A stretch of 64,000 nucleotides of DNA, from positions 62,001 to 126,000 of the forward strand of contig NZ_CP122954.1 in the NCBI RefSeq assembly GCF_030323545.1, written 5' to 3'. A program made the translations under genes and the position numbers. The notes beneath the pieces were generated by a model. It worked only from the letters and a program-made list of their open reading frames with translations, ran no database searches and was not told the DNA's origin. Shown here one piece after another: positions 46,967 through 56,347 of this stretch. The DNA is from Helicobacter pylori (GTDB lineage: Bacteria; Campylobacterota; Campylobacteria; Campylobacterales; Helicobacteraceae). The number at the start of each line of letters is the position of its first letter. Position 1 is the first letter of the stretch.

Positions 46967-47434
46967 ATGAGTAACGCTGTTTTATACAAAAGCAATCATA
47001 ATGTTGTCTATTCTTGCAAATACCATATCGTGTGGTGTCCTAAATACAGGCGTAAGGTCTTAGTGGGAGCTGTAGAAATGAGATTGAAAGAAATCATTCA
47101 AGAAGTGGCTAAAGAATTAAGAGTAGAGATTATAGAGATGCAAACCGATAAAGACCATATCCACATTTTAGCTGACATTGATCCAAGCTTTGGAGTGATG
47201 AAGTTCATTAAAACCGCTAAAGGTCGTAGCAGTAGGATATTAAGACAAGAATTTAACCACTTAAAAACAAAACTACCTACTTTATGGACCAATTCCTGTT
47301 TCATTTCAACAGTGGGGGGTGCGCCTTTGAATGTTGTCAAACAATACATTGAAAACCAACAAAACAGCAACCGCCCTAAGCAAAAAGAAAAATGGAAAAG
47401 TTATGTTGATAACCTACAAACAAAAGCTCTATAA
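46967..47434 (+). CDS. tnpA: IS608 Y1 transposase TnpA
   Basis: 155 aa. KDHIHILAD carries the HUH histidines at 64 and 66, and VVKQYIENQ the catalytic Tyr 127. These match the structurally known IS608 enzyme. It is a single-strand transposase that recognises the end hairpins and cuts with guide bases. All catalytic residues are present, so the protein may work even though this copy's right end is altered. Confidence 0.97.
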   Translation: MSNAVLYKSNHNVVYSCKYHIVWCPKYRRKVLVGAVEMRLKEIIQEVAKELRVEIIEMQTDKDHIHILADIDPSFGVMKFIKTAKGRSSRILRQEFNHLKTKLPTLWTNSCFISTVGGAPLNVVKQYIENQQNSNRPKQKEKWKSYVDNLQTKAL

Positions 47435-48550
47435 GAACGATAAGAATAGGCGTATAGACACACTATTAAGGCGTTATGGCGTGTTTTATAATCATTGCAT
47501 TGCCTTGCACAAACGCTATTATAGACTTTTCAAAAAGTATTTAAAGCTTAACGATTTGCAAAAACACACCACCAAATTGAAAAAGACCCATCGTTATGCT
47601 TTTTTAAAAACACTAGGCTCACAAACCTTGCAAGATTTAACTGAAAGGATAGATAAGGCGTTTAAAAAATTCTTTAAGAAACAAGCCAAATTGCCACGAT
47701 TTAAAAAAGTAGCCAACTACAAATCTTTCACTTTTAAAAGCCAAGTTGATAAAAAGACAGGGTTGAATAAGGGAGTGGGTTTTGAGATAAAAGACAATGT
47801 TGTTTCTTTTAATGGTTATAGCTACAAGTTTATTAAAACTTATGCTTTGATAGGGCAAGTAAAAACTCTAACCATTAAAAGAGATAATATGGGCGATTAT
47901 TTCTTGTGTCTAGTCTGTGAATTAGAAAATAACCCTAACAAGCAAACCGCATGCGATAAAAGCGTGGGCTTTGACTTTGGGTTAAGGACTTTTTTAACCG
48001 GATCTGACAACACTAAGATAGAATCGCCTTTATTTTTCTCTAAATACTTGCCTTTAATTAAACGACTTAGTAAAAACCTTAGCAAGAAAGTTAAGGGTTC
48101 TAATAACTTTAAAAAAGCTAAAAAGAAACTAGCCCAACTGCACCAAAAAATCAAACACTTAAGAACCGATTTCTTTTATAAATTGGCTTTGAAGTTAAGC
48201 AGAAAATACCAAAGCATTTTCATTGAAGACTTGAACATGAAAGCTATGCAAAAACTTCGAGGTAGGAAAGTGAGCGATATAGCTTTAGCGAGTTTGTGAA
48301 AATCCTTGAAAACAAGGCTCATGTCGTTAAGATTGATAGATTCTATCCTAGCTCTAAGACTTGTTCTAATTGCTTATCTGTTGATGAAAACTTTAATAAA
48401 GACATTAAAAAATTAGGCAAAACAGATAAAGAAAGAGAATACCACTGCAAATATTGTGGATTGGAACTAGACAGGGATTTAAATGCGTCTATCAATATTC
48501 ATAGGGTTGGGGCATCAATCCTTGGGGTAGAATTTGTAAGACCTACCTAG
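47403..48550 (+). pseudogene. tnpB: IS608 tnpB, frameshifted
   Basis: From ATG 47403 the protein reads MLITYKQKLYKNDKNRR up to VSDIALASL, then continues in another frame as VKILENKAHVV through the zinc ribbon CSNC...CKYCG and LDRDLNASINI. At 48283-48290 GCTTTAGCG has one T less than expected, so a one-base deletion separates RuvC parts I-II (VGFDFGLRTF, FIEDLNMK) from part III. The nuclease would be dead. The 3' end of tnpB and the right end could still give the guide RNA. Confidence 0.9.
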
Positions 48551-48591
48551 TAGGCTGAGTTTGCTTGATCCCAATTTTTCTCATGCTTTAG

Positions 48592-50136
48592 CTAGAATCC
48601 CCTAGCTTTAGCTATGTGGAGTATGTCGATTCTAGCATTAGAGCGGTTAAATTTAAAATAGGTAAATTGCTCATCATTAAAGATTTGAGTGGGTAAATCA
48701 TCTTTGTATTTGGATTTGACAACCTTTTTACACATCCATAAGCAATACCATTTGCGTTTTTTCTTGTCTATAATGACATAGCCATATTCCATTTTTTTCT
48801 TGTTGATATAGATGTGATTGACATTGTCCCCAATTTTAATGAATTTGCCATCATCTTTGATTTTGGCGGAGTAATCCACATATTTCATTTCATCTTGGCT
48901 GTGTCTATGCTCTTTGAAAGTTTTAGTTTGATTGCTAATCACTTTAAAATTTTCTGAAGCCTTTCTAGAATTAGCTAAAGCGTTACTAGGTGGATAGCTA
49001 GGGGATTTGAAACGATTTAAAGAAATGGGAGCATTTGCTAACGCTATTTTAGTGGTAGTAGGGTTTTTAGATTTTATAAGTGGGTTTTGCTCTTTAATAT
49101 TTGGTGATTTTTTAGTTATCTTTTTAGGGACATTATGGCTTGTTTTAATGTCTTTGTTTGGGGTGTTATGAGTGGGTTTATTTTCTTTGTTGATTTCTTT
49201 CTTAGTGGTAGTGAAATTTTTAAAATACTCTTTAGAAGAAATATACACCATTAAGGCTGGGTTTTTAGAGCTAGTATATGTGGTTGAAAACATATAAAAG
49301 CTATAGACCTTACCGCTTTTTCCAATGATAGTTAAATTGCTATCTACGCCAATTTGCAAGGGCTTAATGAGTAAGATATTAGAAATTAAATGCTCTTTAT
49401 CTTCGCCAAGCATTTTAGTAGAAAAGCCTATATCATCACCTAGAACCACTTGTGCGATTGGCTCATCAAAAATAAAAGTGGTTGTCATAGCATATCTTAG
49501 GCGAATATTGAAAGTATCGCCTATGGTGTAGTGGATAAAGTGGGCGTTATCTTTGATAGAGCGATTTTTAGCAAAAAAATTGGCTTGGATGGCATTGAAG
49601 TTTGTCATAGGTTTTAAAGAATTATATTCATCGCTATTATCATCGCTTAAAACTTCATCGCTCTTTTGAGTTTGTTTGGAGTTTTCTTTATTTGCATAAG
49701 GGCTATTAGCACTAAACGCACTAATAGGCGCATCATTAGGTTTTGGGGTGAGTTTATCATTAACATAATTAGTGGCGTTAGTGATAGTTTGCTTGGTGTT
49801 ATTAAGAGCGTTATTAGTGAATTGCTTGGCGTTATTTAGCATTGTTTGAGTTTGTGTGTTATTTGGTTGGTTATTTTGTATAGGTGTAGTGGGTTGTGAA
49901 TAAGGGTTTTGATTTGGCATAGGTGTTTGCATAGAATTAGGCTGTGTGTTGTAGTTAGTGCTAGGTTGTGTTTCTTGTGGCTGGTTATAGTTATTTGTAG
50001 GTGCGTTATTAAAGGGTTGTATTGTAGGATTTTGTGAATAATCCATAGGCTCATTATAATTTTGAATGCTATTTTCTGCTAATAAGGGAGTTAAGAAAAA
50101 TAGAGTAAGGTTTATACCCTTAAACGCTCTAATCAT
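48592..50136 (-). CDS. virB9: VirB9-like T4SS protein, 3' end replaced by IS608 sequence
   Basis: 514 aa. Signal peptide (LTLFFLTPLLA), then 120 residues rich in Asn, Gln, Pro and Thr. The VirB9 N-domain spans about 180-320 (AHFIHYTIGDTFNIRLRYAM), and the C-domain KMEYGYVIIDKKKRKWYCLW is the part that joins VirB7 and VirB10 in the core complex. The final residues IDILHIAKARGF are read from the IS608 right end, ending at TAG inside it. The protein may still work because the tail is short. It overlaps virB8 by ATGA. Confidence 0.82.
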   Translation of the reverse strand: MIRAFKGINLTLFFLTPLLAENSIQNYNEPMDYSQNPTIQPFNNAPTNNYNQPQETQPSTNYNTQPNSMQTPMPNQNPYSQPTTPIQNNQPNNTQTQTMLNNAKQFTNNALNNTKQTITNATNYVNDKLTPKPNDAPISAFSANSPYANKENSKQTQKSDEVLSDDNSDEYNSLKPMTNFNAIQANFFAKNRSIKDNAHFIHYTIGDTFNIRLRYAMTTTFIFDEPIAQVVLGDDIGFSTKMLGEDKEHLISNILLIKPLQIGVDSNLTIIGKSGKVYSFYMFSTTYTSSKNPALMVYISSKEYFKNFTTTKKEINKENKPTHNTPNKDIKTSHNVPKKITKKSPNIKEQNPLIKSKNPTTTKIALANAPISLNRFKSPSYPPSNALANSRKASENFKVISNQTKTFKEHRHSQDEMKYVDYSAKIKDDGKFIKIGDNVNHIYINKKKMEYGYVIIDKKKRKWYCLWMCKKVVKSKYKDDLPTQIFNDEQFTYFKFNRSNARIDILHIAKARGF

Positions 50137-50987
50137 TTTTGTCCCTTATTATTCATGCTATTTGGCATAGGGCTTTGCGTATTTTCTTTATTTTGATTGT
50201 TTTTGTATTCAATTTTAGAATGCGGTCTTTCTACTTTTTTATAAGTCTTATCTAGGGCTTTAATGCTTGCGATTTCACTTAATGAATACTTATCTACGAT
50301 AAAGCCTGTAGGTTTTTTAGGCATAGAGCTATAATCAAATTGAATAAGGGGTTTGAAGTGATAGATTAAAGACACTCTGTAGCGTTTTTCAGAGATTAAA
50401 TAGCCTTTATCAAAGACTTTAGCCACAATATCTGCTACAGCTATATTTTGCTGTTTGCCTTGCTTATAGATAGAAATATTGATGATTTTAATTTCTCTAT
50501 CCATATTGGAATTAGAATAGATACTGCCCTTTCCTGATACTAATTGTTCTAAATTTTTCCACACTTCATCAGAGCTTTGCTCTCTTATGGTTTCATTCAA
50601 GCGGATTTTGTCATCAATATGATTGATAGTTTCTCTACTCATAATATAAGAGCCGACTAGACTGCGTAAAAACGCCTCGCCATAATCTACTTTGGTATCC
50701 GCTCTTTGCACCACAGCAAAATGCTTATCGCTATTAGCAAAGTCTATAAAATAAGGCGTGTTTTCTTTTAAGGGCATCATAATAAAAATGGCTATACTTA
50801 AAGCAATGATACCTATAAGCCCCCCTATAGCTAATCTATACGCTATTTGAGTGTTCTTTCTTTGGATTTCAAACACGCTAGATAAATCTAACTCATCTTT
50901 TTTAAAACTCTCTAGCTGGGAGTTTAATTGTGGCATGACATTGTCTTTAAGCTTGTGTGTAACAATGCGTTCTAACTCAGGCAACAC
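50133..50987 (-). CDS. virB8: VirB8-like T4SS inner membrane protein
   Basis: 284 aa from GTG 50987. A cytoplasmic N-terminus is followed by a single helix (LAIGGLIGIIALSIAIFIMM) and a periplasmic VirB8 domain (FAVVQRADTKVDYGEAFLRS, VGSYIMSRETIN). It links the inner membrane complex to VirB9 and VirB10. Its gene overlaps virB9 by 4 nt. It is typical in length. Confidence 0.85.
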   Translation of the reverse strand: MLPELERIVTHKLKDNVMPQLNSQLESFKKDELDLSSVFEIQRKNTQIAYRLAIGGLIGIIALSIAIFIMMPLKENTPYFIDFANSDKHFAVVQRADTKVDYGEAFLRSLVGSYIMSRETINHIDDKIRLNETIREQSSDEVWKNLEQLVSGKGSIYSNSNMDREIKIINISIYKQGKQQNIAVADIVAKVFDKGYLISEKRYRVSLIYHFKPLIQFDYSSMPKKPTGFIVDKYSLSEIASIKALDKTYKKVERPHSKIEYKNNQNKENTQSPMPNSMNNKGQK

Positions 50988-51008
50988 CCTTTCTTGAATT
51001 TTATTCTT

Positions 51009-51272
51009 TCATTTTTCAAAAGAGATTTTTTCTAACTCTTGGTTTTTAGCAATGCTTGTTTGAATGCTTTTAATGAGCTCTTCTTGATTTTCTTTGGTAT
51101 CTTGTTCTAAAAACTCTTCTTGTTGGTTTTTTTCTTGTTCTTCTAAAAACATGCTTAAACTCATAAAAAAGCATTTAGCGTATTCTTTAATATTTTCTTT
51201 AGTAAAAGAGCCTATTTCAAAGGAATTTTCTAATTCTTTTAAATGCTCTCTAAGTTCTTGCAAATTAGACAT
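51009..51272 (-). CDS. Small coiled-coil protein of the virB operon
   Basis: 87 aa, very rich in Glu, Gln and Lys (EEQEKNQQEEFLEQDTKEN), with no signal sequence. It starts within the end of the virB7-like gene. No family recognised. Its place between virB7 and virB8 suggests a role in assembly or control. Confidence 0.65.
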   Translation of the reverse strand: MSNLQELREHLKELENSFEIGSFTKENIKEYAKCFFMSLSMFLEEQEKNQQEEFLEQDTKENQEELIKSIQTSIAKNQELEKISFEK

Positions 51273-51405
51273 GTGTCCCCCTTAAAAAAGAGTTGTTTAA
51301 GTCCTTTAACGCACAAGGGGATTTTTTCATTTCTATGAATTTCTCTGAGCATGCACATAGAAACATAGCCACTATCACAAAAACTAAACGCATGATGTTT
51401 TTCAT
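51265..51405 (-). CDS. virB7: VirB7-like small lipoprotein
   Basis: 46 aa, too short for most gene finders. MKNIMRLVFVIVAMFLCACS has a signal sequence ending in a lipobox (LCAC), so a Cys is lipidated. The mature part has one more Cys (SPCALKDL), like VirB7, which pairs with VirB9. Its start overlaps the virB4 stop (ATGA), and its end overlaps the next gene by 8 nt. Position between virB4 and virB8/virB9 supports the call. Confidence 0.75.
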   Translation of the reverse strand: MKNIMRLVFVIVAMFLCACSEKFIEMKKSPCALKDLNNSFLRGTHV

Positions 51406-53980
51406 TTAAGCACCTTTTCTAAGTGTTTTTTGTCATCAAAATTTTCGTGTTTGTTACTCACAAAGACTTCTCGCCAAGTTTTAGGGTAATGCTTAATGAG
51501 ATTATCAATGTGTTCTACCATGCTAGAATTAGAGCTAAAGATTTGTAGGTAATTACCCAAAGAACTTAGGCTCACATCTATAATGTTAGATGAGCCATCA
51601 TTCATGTTTTTGAGTAAGACTTTGTATTCATTAACGGCGGTGTTTTCTAAAAAATGTTTTTCTGTATCGCTTAGTCTAATGCCAAATTTATCGTTTAAAT
51701 CTTTGGTATCAATATTTCTTTGGGGATACAAAATCAATTGCCCCATATTTTTTATAAAGCTTTGAGCGTTTCTCACTTCGCTTAGTTGGTTAATGTCTTG
51801 TAAGGCTAGAACAATCACCCCATTAGCCTTTCTAGCTTGAGTAATGATTTCATTGATTTTTTTATTCATCATTTCATTTTGAGCGTAAGATTTAAACTCA
51901 TCAATAAAACATAAAAACCCACGATTGATTTTCAAAGCTCTATCAATCATCTTATGAAACACATAATAAGCTAAAAGCCCAGCGTCATCATCATTGTGTA
52001 AAATACTATCGGTATTTATGGTGCTAATACGAGTCTTAAAATCTAGACTATCCATTCGGCTAGAAAATAAGGAAGATTTTAAATAGTCTTCAAAACTACT
52101 ATCTAAAATGTCTGTATTGGTTTTAACAATGGCATTGACAAACTCTTTTAAATCAAAAGGAAGGGGTAATTCTTGGTTGCTAAATTTGGCTTGTTTGACT
52201 TCATCGTTATAATTTCTATACATGGTATCAATAGCGTTTAAAAGGGCTGTTCTATCTTCTATCTTATCATTATGTTTGTCATAGCTATCTACTTTTGCCA
52301 TTTGGGCATAAAAATGCAATAAAAAGGCTCTGTTACTTGCGCTATCTTCTAATGAAAAAGGATTAATATGAAAGCTTTCGCCTTCATTATAAATCCCATC
52401 AAAATACTTGGTAAAAGAATACAAGCCATTTAATCTATCAAGAGCTAGAATGTCAATGTTAGGGTATTTTAAAGTGCTCATCATCAAATAGCTAATGAGC
52501 GTGGTTTTACCAGCTCCTGTTGCACCAATAATCATGGTATGTCCTATACCACTCGTGCCACATTATGGGCTAACACGCCTTTATGTTTGACTTCTTGGTT
52601 GTGGAAGTTAAACAAATAAGGGCTATGGTCTAGGTTCTTAAATACAGATAAGGGCATATCCCCCCATGAATTTGCCCTAAAACCTGTATTATTTTTCTCA
52701 AACAAGATTAAAGAGGCAATCACTTGGGAAGTTTGATTTCTCATTCTAGGATTGATATTGGCGTTATTAGGAAAAAAAGAAAAATAAGAGGGTTTTAGCC
52801 CTATGGTTTCTGTAACACTGCCTAGTCCAGCGTTATTGAGTAAAGATAAAATCTCTCTTAAAGACTTATCTAGTTTTGCTTTACTTTTAGCTCTTAAAAC
52901 TAAGTTTAAGGCACACTCTTGCATACTCAAACGATTGGCTTGCACCAATTCTATATAATCATCAATATCATTTTTAACGATTTTAGAAAGCGTGAGCTTT
53001 TTCTTGGTTTTTAAAAAATTCAAGCTTTCAAATTGCCCTAAAGAGCGGATATGAAAGATTAAATCTAATTCAATTTGAGTGTGTAAAAGGGTGGAAATGG
53101 GGAGTGAAGAAATTTCTTCACTCTCATAGTTTTTAATCCCCACACACGCACAAAAAGTGCTTTGATTTTGAAATTCAATGATGAAATAATCTTTTTTAAA
53201 ATGGATATTACTAGCGATATAGCTATCGCTTAGTCGCTTTAATTTAGGATTAAAGGCGATGTATTTGCCATTGATATATTCTGCATAAAAATTCAACACT
53301 TCTTTAGAATCTAAAAGAGTGGGTTTAAACTCCCTTAATGCGTTTTTCACTCTTTCTATGGTTTGAATGAGTAAGGCTCTTTTACTTGTGGCACTAAAGG
53401 TTGTCTTTTTTTTGAACTTGTTTTTCTTGTCTTTTTTAGAGCTTGTATTTGAATGGGTCTCATTGGAGCTATTTCCATTCTCTTGTTTATTCTCTTTAGA
53501 GCTTTCTTCTAATTCTTCATTGATTGAAGTAGTCATTTCTAATTTCTTTTTCTCAAAGAAAGATTTGACATTAGAAGTAATGCTCTCAAACACTAAAAAA
53601 TACTCTGTTTTGTAGATTTCCTTGCTCTCAAATTGCGTGATAATGGCTTTTGCGTATGGGTTATCAATATTTGGGCTTTGGTTGATAAATTCTTTACGCC
53701 TTTTAGCGACAATCCTTAATTGAATGTCTTTACTAATGGTGTTTAAAACATTTTGCCTTGTATCAAAATAGCCCTCCAAATCTTTTTGCATTAAGTTTGA
53801 ATAACTTAGTCCTTGTAAAGACATAATAGCGACTAAATTTTCTTGTTTAGTGATGATGAAAGTATCATCATACAAACCTAAAATATTGCATTCCTCTGTC
53901 ATAGAATAGGTTTTTGGAACAAAACCTGTTAAAAGGTCTATGGCTTTTTCTTTACAATATTTAAGAGCGTTTTCAAACAT
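51402..53980 (-). pseudogene. virB4: VirB4 ATPase, frameshifted
   Basis: The N-terminal 478 residues (from 53980) end at a TAG at 52544, and the C-terminal 377 residues (Walker A GATGAGKTTLIS; Walker B FLCFIDEFKS) begin in another frame at 52535. Between them HNV in the first frame and GTSGIGH in the second would join if GTGGC had one more G (near 52558). So a one-base deletion cuts the protein just before the ATP site. The whole would be about 858 aa. VirB4 powers pilus and transfer, so the system would be inactive unless the frameshift is suppressed. Confidence 0.87.
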
Positions 53981-54234
53981 TAAGAAGACTTTCTTTTTCT
54001 TTTAGGGGGCTTAGAATTATTGCTTACATGCAAAGTTACATCTTTATGAAATTCATCTACAATGCTTTTGATACCACAAACAAGGGCATAAGCATCATTA
54101 TATTGCTCGTTTTTCTCTAATAAATCCACACTCTCTTTCAATTTAGAGATAGTTTGCTCTAAGTTGTAAGCAATAGTTATTTTATTAGGTTCTTCTACTA
54201 CGATTTCTTGTTGCATATCCTTTCCTTTAAGCAT
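53980..54234 (-). CDS. Small protein between virB3 and virB4
   Basis: 84 aa with a predicted coiled coil (NLEQTISKLKESVDLLEKN) and a very basic end (PPKRKRKSS). It overlaps virB3 by 8 nt and the virB4 start by one base (TAATG), so it is tightly coupled. No domain recognised. Confidence 0.65.
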   Translation of the reverse strand: MLKGKDMQQEIVVEEPNKITIAYNLEQTISKLKESVDLLEKNEQYNDAYALVCGIKSIVDEFHKDVTLHVSNNSKPPKRKRKSS

Positions 54235-54490
54235 AAAATGAATTAGTTTTGGTTTTAATCTTAGAATGGGCGATTAAAATGTCGCTTATATCTTCATCAA
54301 AGAACTCCGCTATGCTAAAAACCAATAAAAAGCACACATACAGCATTAAAGAATTTAAAAAATCTAGCCAAGGTATCATTACAAAAGGAATAAATCCTGC
54401 GATTAAAAAGCTCTTAGCATTGAGCCAAAGAAACTTTTCTTTAGAACTGATTTCTTTGAGATTAGAAACTGAAATGCCGACTAATTTCAT
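54227..54490 (-). CDS. virB3: VirB3-like T4SS protein
   Basis: 87 aa with a hydrophobic double segment (FLIAGFIPFVMIPWLDFLNS, LMLYVCFLLVFSIAEFF), size and place of VirB3 directly after virB2 and before virB4. VirB3 is an inner membrane partner of VirB4. Confidence 0.75.
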   Translation of the reverse strand: MKLVGISVSNLKEISSKEKFLWLNAKSFLIAGFIPFVMIPWLDFLNSLMLYVCFLLVFSIAEFFDEDISDILIAHSKIKTKTNSFYA

Positions 54491-54500
54491 TCATTTTCCT

Positions 54501-54785
54501 TTAAAAAATACTCATAAACCAATTAGCTAAGGCTGGGGCTTTAAAAAAGATTGCAGCGCCTATGGCAATAGCAAGGACTGTCATTAAGATTTCTTTCCAT
54601 CTGTCTAAATTTTTCCATATAAAAATAGCAAGCCCTAAAAAAATGACCATCAAAATACCCTTAGCGGTGGGGCTAGTGAGTTGTTGTTCAATACTATTAA
54701 AAAAGGTAGTCATATCCGCTTGTAGTAAAAGTGGTGAAAAACCTAAAAAGGCGATGAGCTTTCTAAAATGACTTAATTTTTTCAT
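54501..54785 (-). CDS. virB2: VirB2-like pilin
   Basis: 94 aa. A signal-like N-terminus (LIAFLGFSPLLLQA) is followed by two helices with the pattern of VirB2 pilins (GILMVIFLGLAIFIWKN and ILMTVLAIAIGAAIFF). It overlaps the preceding gene by ATGA and is followed by virB3 10 nt on. Confidence 0.8.
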   Translation of the reverse strand: MKKLSHFRKLIAFLGFSPLLLQADMTTFFNSIEQQLTSPTAKGILMVIFLGLAIFIWKNLDRWKEILMTVLAIAIGAAIFFKAPALANWFMSIF

Positions 54786-55261
54786 GCGATATTTCTTTCT
54801 TTTTTAATCACACAGAACTTGGCTAATATTTTGTAAGATTGTTGCGTGAGCGTGAAATCTAGGTGGTAGACAACAAGTTCTTCATCTTTTTCTAAATTTT
54901 CTTCATTGACAACTTGTGCTAAATGAATGATTTGATTTTTTAAGGCTTGTGTCATTTCATAGGTAATAACCTTTAAAACACCGATTTGTTTGATTTGAGC
55001 TAAATTCAAAGGCTCTTTGTCTTTTAGTAGGGCAAACTCGCTCTCAAAGGTAAAATGACCTAAATTATTTTCTAAAAGTTGCTCTAACAACAAGAAGTCT
55101 TTGTCCCACAAATAGCTACAAGAAATTTCTGTTTCATTCTCTAAAGTTTGAGCGATTGTCTCTTGTTCTTTGTTTGAGTAAAACTTTTCTAAATGCTTTT
55201 TAATATCTAGAAATTCTTCATCAATTTGTATGGACTTCTTGTCTAGGATTAGTTCAATCAT
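54782..55261 (-). CDS. Hypothetical protein ahead of virB2
   Basis: 159 aa from ATG 55261, chosen for AAAAGGAAGAC before it; a TTG at 55336 has no ribosome site. MIELILDKKSIQIDEEFLDI starts an acidic protein with no signal peptide. No domain recognised. It couples to virB2 by ATGA overlap. Confidence 0.65.
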   Translation of the reverse strand: MIELILDKKSIQIDEEFLDIKKHLEKFYSNKEQETIAQTLENETEISCSYLWDKDFLLLEQLLENNLGHFTFESEFALLKDKEPLNLAQIKQIGVLKVITYEMTQALKNQIIHLAQVVNEENLEKDEELVVYHLDFTLTQQSYKILAKFCVIKKERNIA

Positions 55262-55364
55262 TGTCTTCCTTTTGTTTTGTGTTTTCATATCTATTTGCGA
55301 AAAGTCAATTTGCAAAGTGTCTTTCCAATAAAGCAAAAATCTAAAATTTCATATGGCGTCATTC

Positions 55365-56153
55365 TTAAGCACTCTCTTGAAAGTAGTTTGAAGCTTTGGG
55401 TGAGCTATTAATGGGTTCGCCCACACACTCTATGTCTTTTAATGCTTTTAAGAGATTTTTCTTCACAATAGCTGTTTGATAGAAACACAAATTGCTTGGA
55501 ATGTCTTTGTTGGTTAAGTCTTTGTAAATTAAAGTGTAAGTGGTGTTAGGATTAGAAATAGGCGTGAATTTTAAAACGACATTATTAGTTTTTTGCATAA
55601 ACTCTTGGCTAGGAATGTGCATAATACATTCTTTTTTGTTGATTGTTACTCTCTTAATTTCTTTAGCAAACTTTTCTAAGAAACGCATAATCTGTAAGAA
55701 AAAAGGCGATGGGATATTGTTCTTTTGATTAGCTTCTACGTAGTTATAGCCCTCTAATTCTCTGTAATCTTTAAGATACACATACAAGTATCTTTGTTTT
55801 CCTTTAATGACTTCAATAAAACCTTGCTCTTCTAATATATTGACATTCTTTCTTAGAGTTCTTGCTACAACTTGCAAAAACATTTTGGCGTAATGTCTAT
55901 CTAGAGCAATCTTATTAGACTTAGCATTAAATGCGAGTTTGTAGAGCATATCTAGTAATCGTTTAGCCCCTTGTCCGCCCACAAAACTGATAAAGCTTTG
56001 TTCATGCATAATGCTAGGATTAAATATTTTGTAGTCTAAATCTTTTTTAGTTTTAAAAAAATGTTCGTGCGTATTTTTAGTATAAGCAAGATTTGCCCTA
56101 TAGAGTGTGTTTAACTCATCTTTATCTAAATTTGGTTTTAAAGTTTTTGCCAT
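55365..56153 (-). CDS. Possible replication/DNA-binding protein, first gene of the operon
   Basis: 262 aa from ATG 56153; a TTG at 56162 is too close to AAAGGGA. The middle (FLQVVARTLRKNVNILEEQG, then FIEVIKGKQRYLYVYLKDY) looks like a winged-helix DNA-binding fold (helix, recognition helix, basic wing). It may be a plasmid-type replication initiator or a regulator. It lies first in the virB operon on the element's right side. The fold is judged by eye. Confidence 0.55.
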   Translation of the reverse strand: MAKTLKPNLDKDELNTLYRANLAYTKNTHEHFFKTKKDLDYKIFNPSIMHEQSFISFVGGQGAKRLLDMLYKLAFNAKSNKIALDRHYAKMFLQVVARTLRKNVNILEEQGFIEVIKGKQRYLYVYLKDYRELEGYNYVEANQKNNIPSPFFLQIMRFLEKFAKEIKRVTINKKECIMHIPSQEFMQKTNNVVLKFTPISNPNTTYTLIYKDLTNKDIPSNLCFYQTAIVKKNLLKALKDIECVGEPINSSPKASNYFQESA

Positions 56154-56347
56154 GTTTTCCAAGTCCCTTTCTATGAGACTTAGAGAAAAAAACTAACATT
56201 CTAGTAAGTATTGATGTTTAAAGCCTTATTTTTAGAGTTTTAAGTTTTATTTTATAGTGAAACTCATAAGGAAATAGGAGGTTATTTTGCGATACTCTAA
56301 ATCCTAAAACGCTCTAAAAGTTATCGTTTGATTGAAGTCAAGTTATT

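Larger units (their letters stand above)
46797..48629 (+). mobile_element. IS608 copy inserted 3' of TTAC
   Basis: 1833 bp, one less than the usual 1834. The target TTAC is at 46793-46796. The left guide AAAG and hairpin CCCCTAGC...GGGG follow. The right end has GAAT, then a hairpin of CCCC with GTGG, and TCGA at 48626-48629 where TCAA is expected. tnpA is intact and tnpB is frameshifted. The element sits at the 3' end of virB9, whose last codons now run into IS sequence. Confidence 0.93.
36010..56290. mobile_element. Decayed tfs3/tfs4-type integrative conjugative element (TnPZ)
   Basis: A block of about 20 kb between the 16S gene and the HP1439-like gene holds a relaxase, xerT, ctkA and a virB operon, which are hallmarks of the H. 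pylori plasticity-zone elements that integrate by XerT. Known elements are flanked by AAGAATG; one copy is at 36010-36016, but I could not find the matching one near 56.2-56.3 kb, so the right end is only bracketed by the neighbouring genes. virB10, virB11, virD4 and the usual large helicase/methylase gene are not seen. virB4 and the virB5-like gene are broken and two insertion sequences are present. Ends are approximate. Confidence 0.8.
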
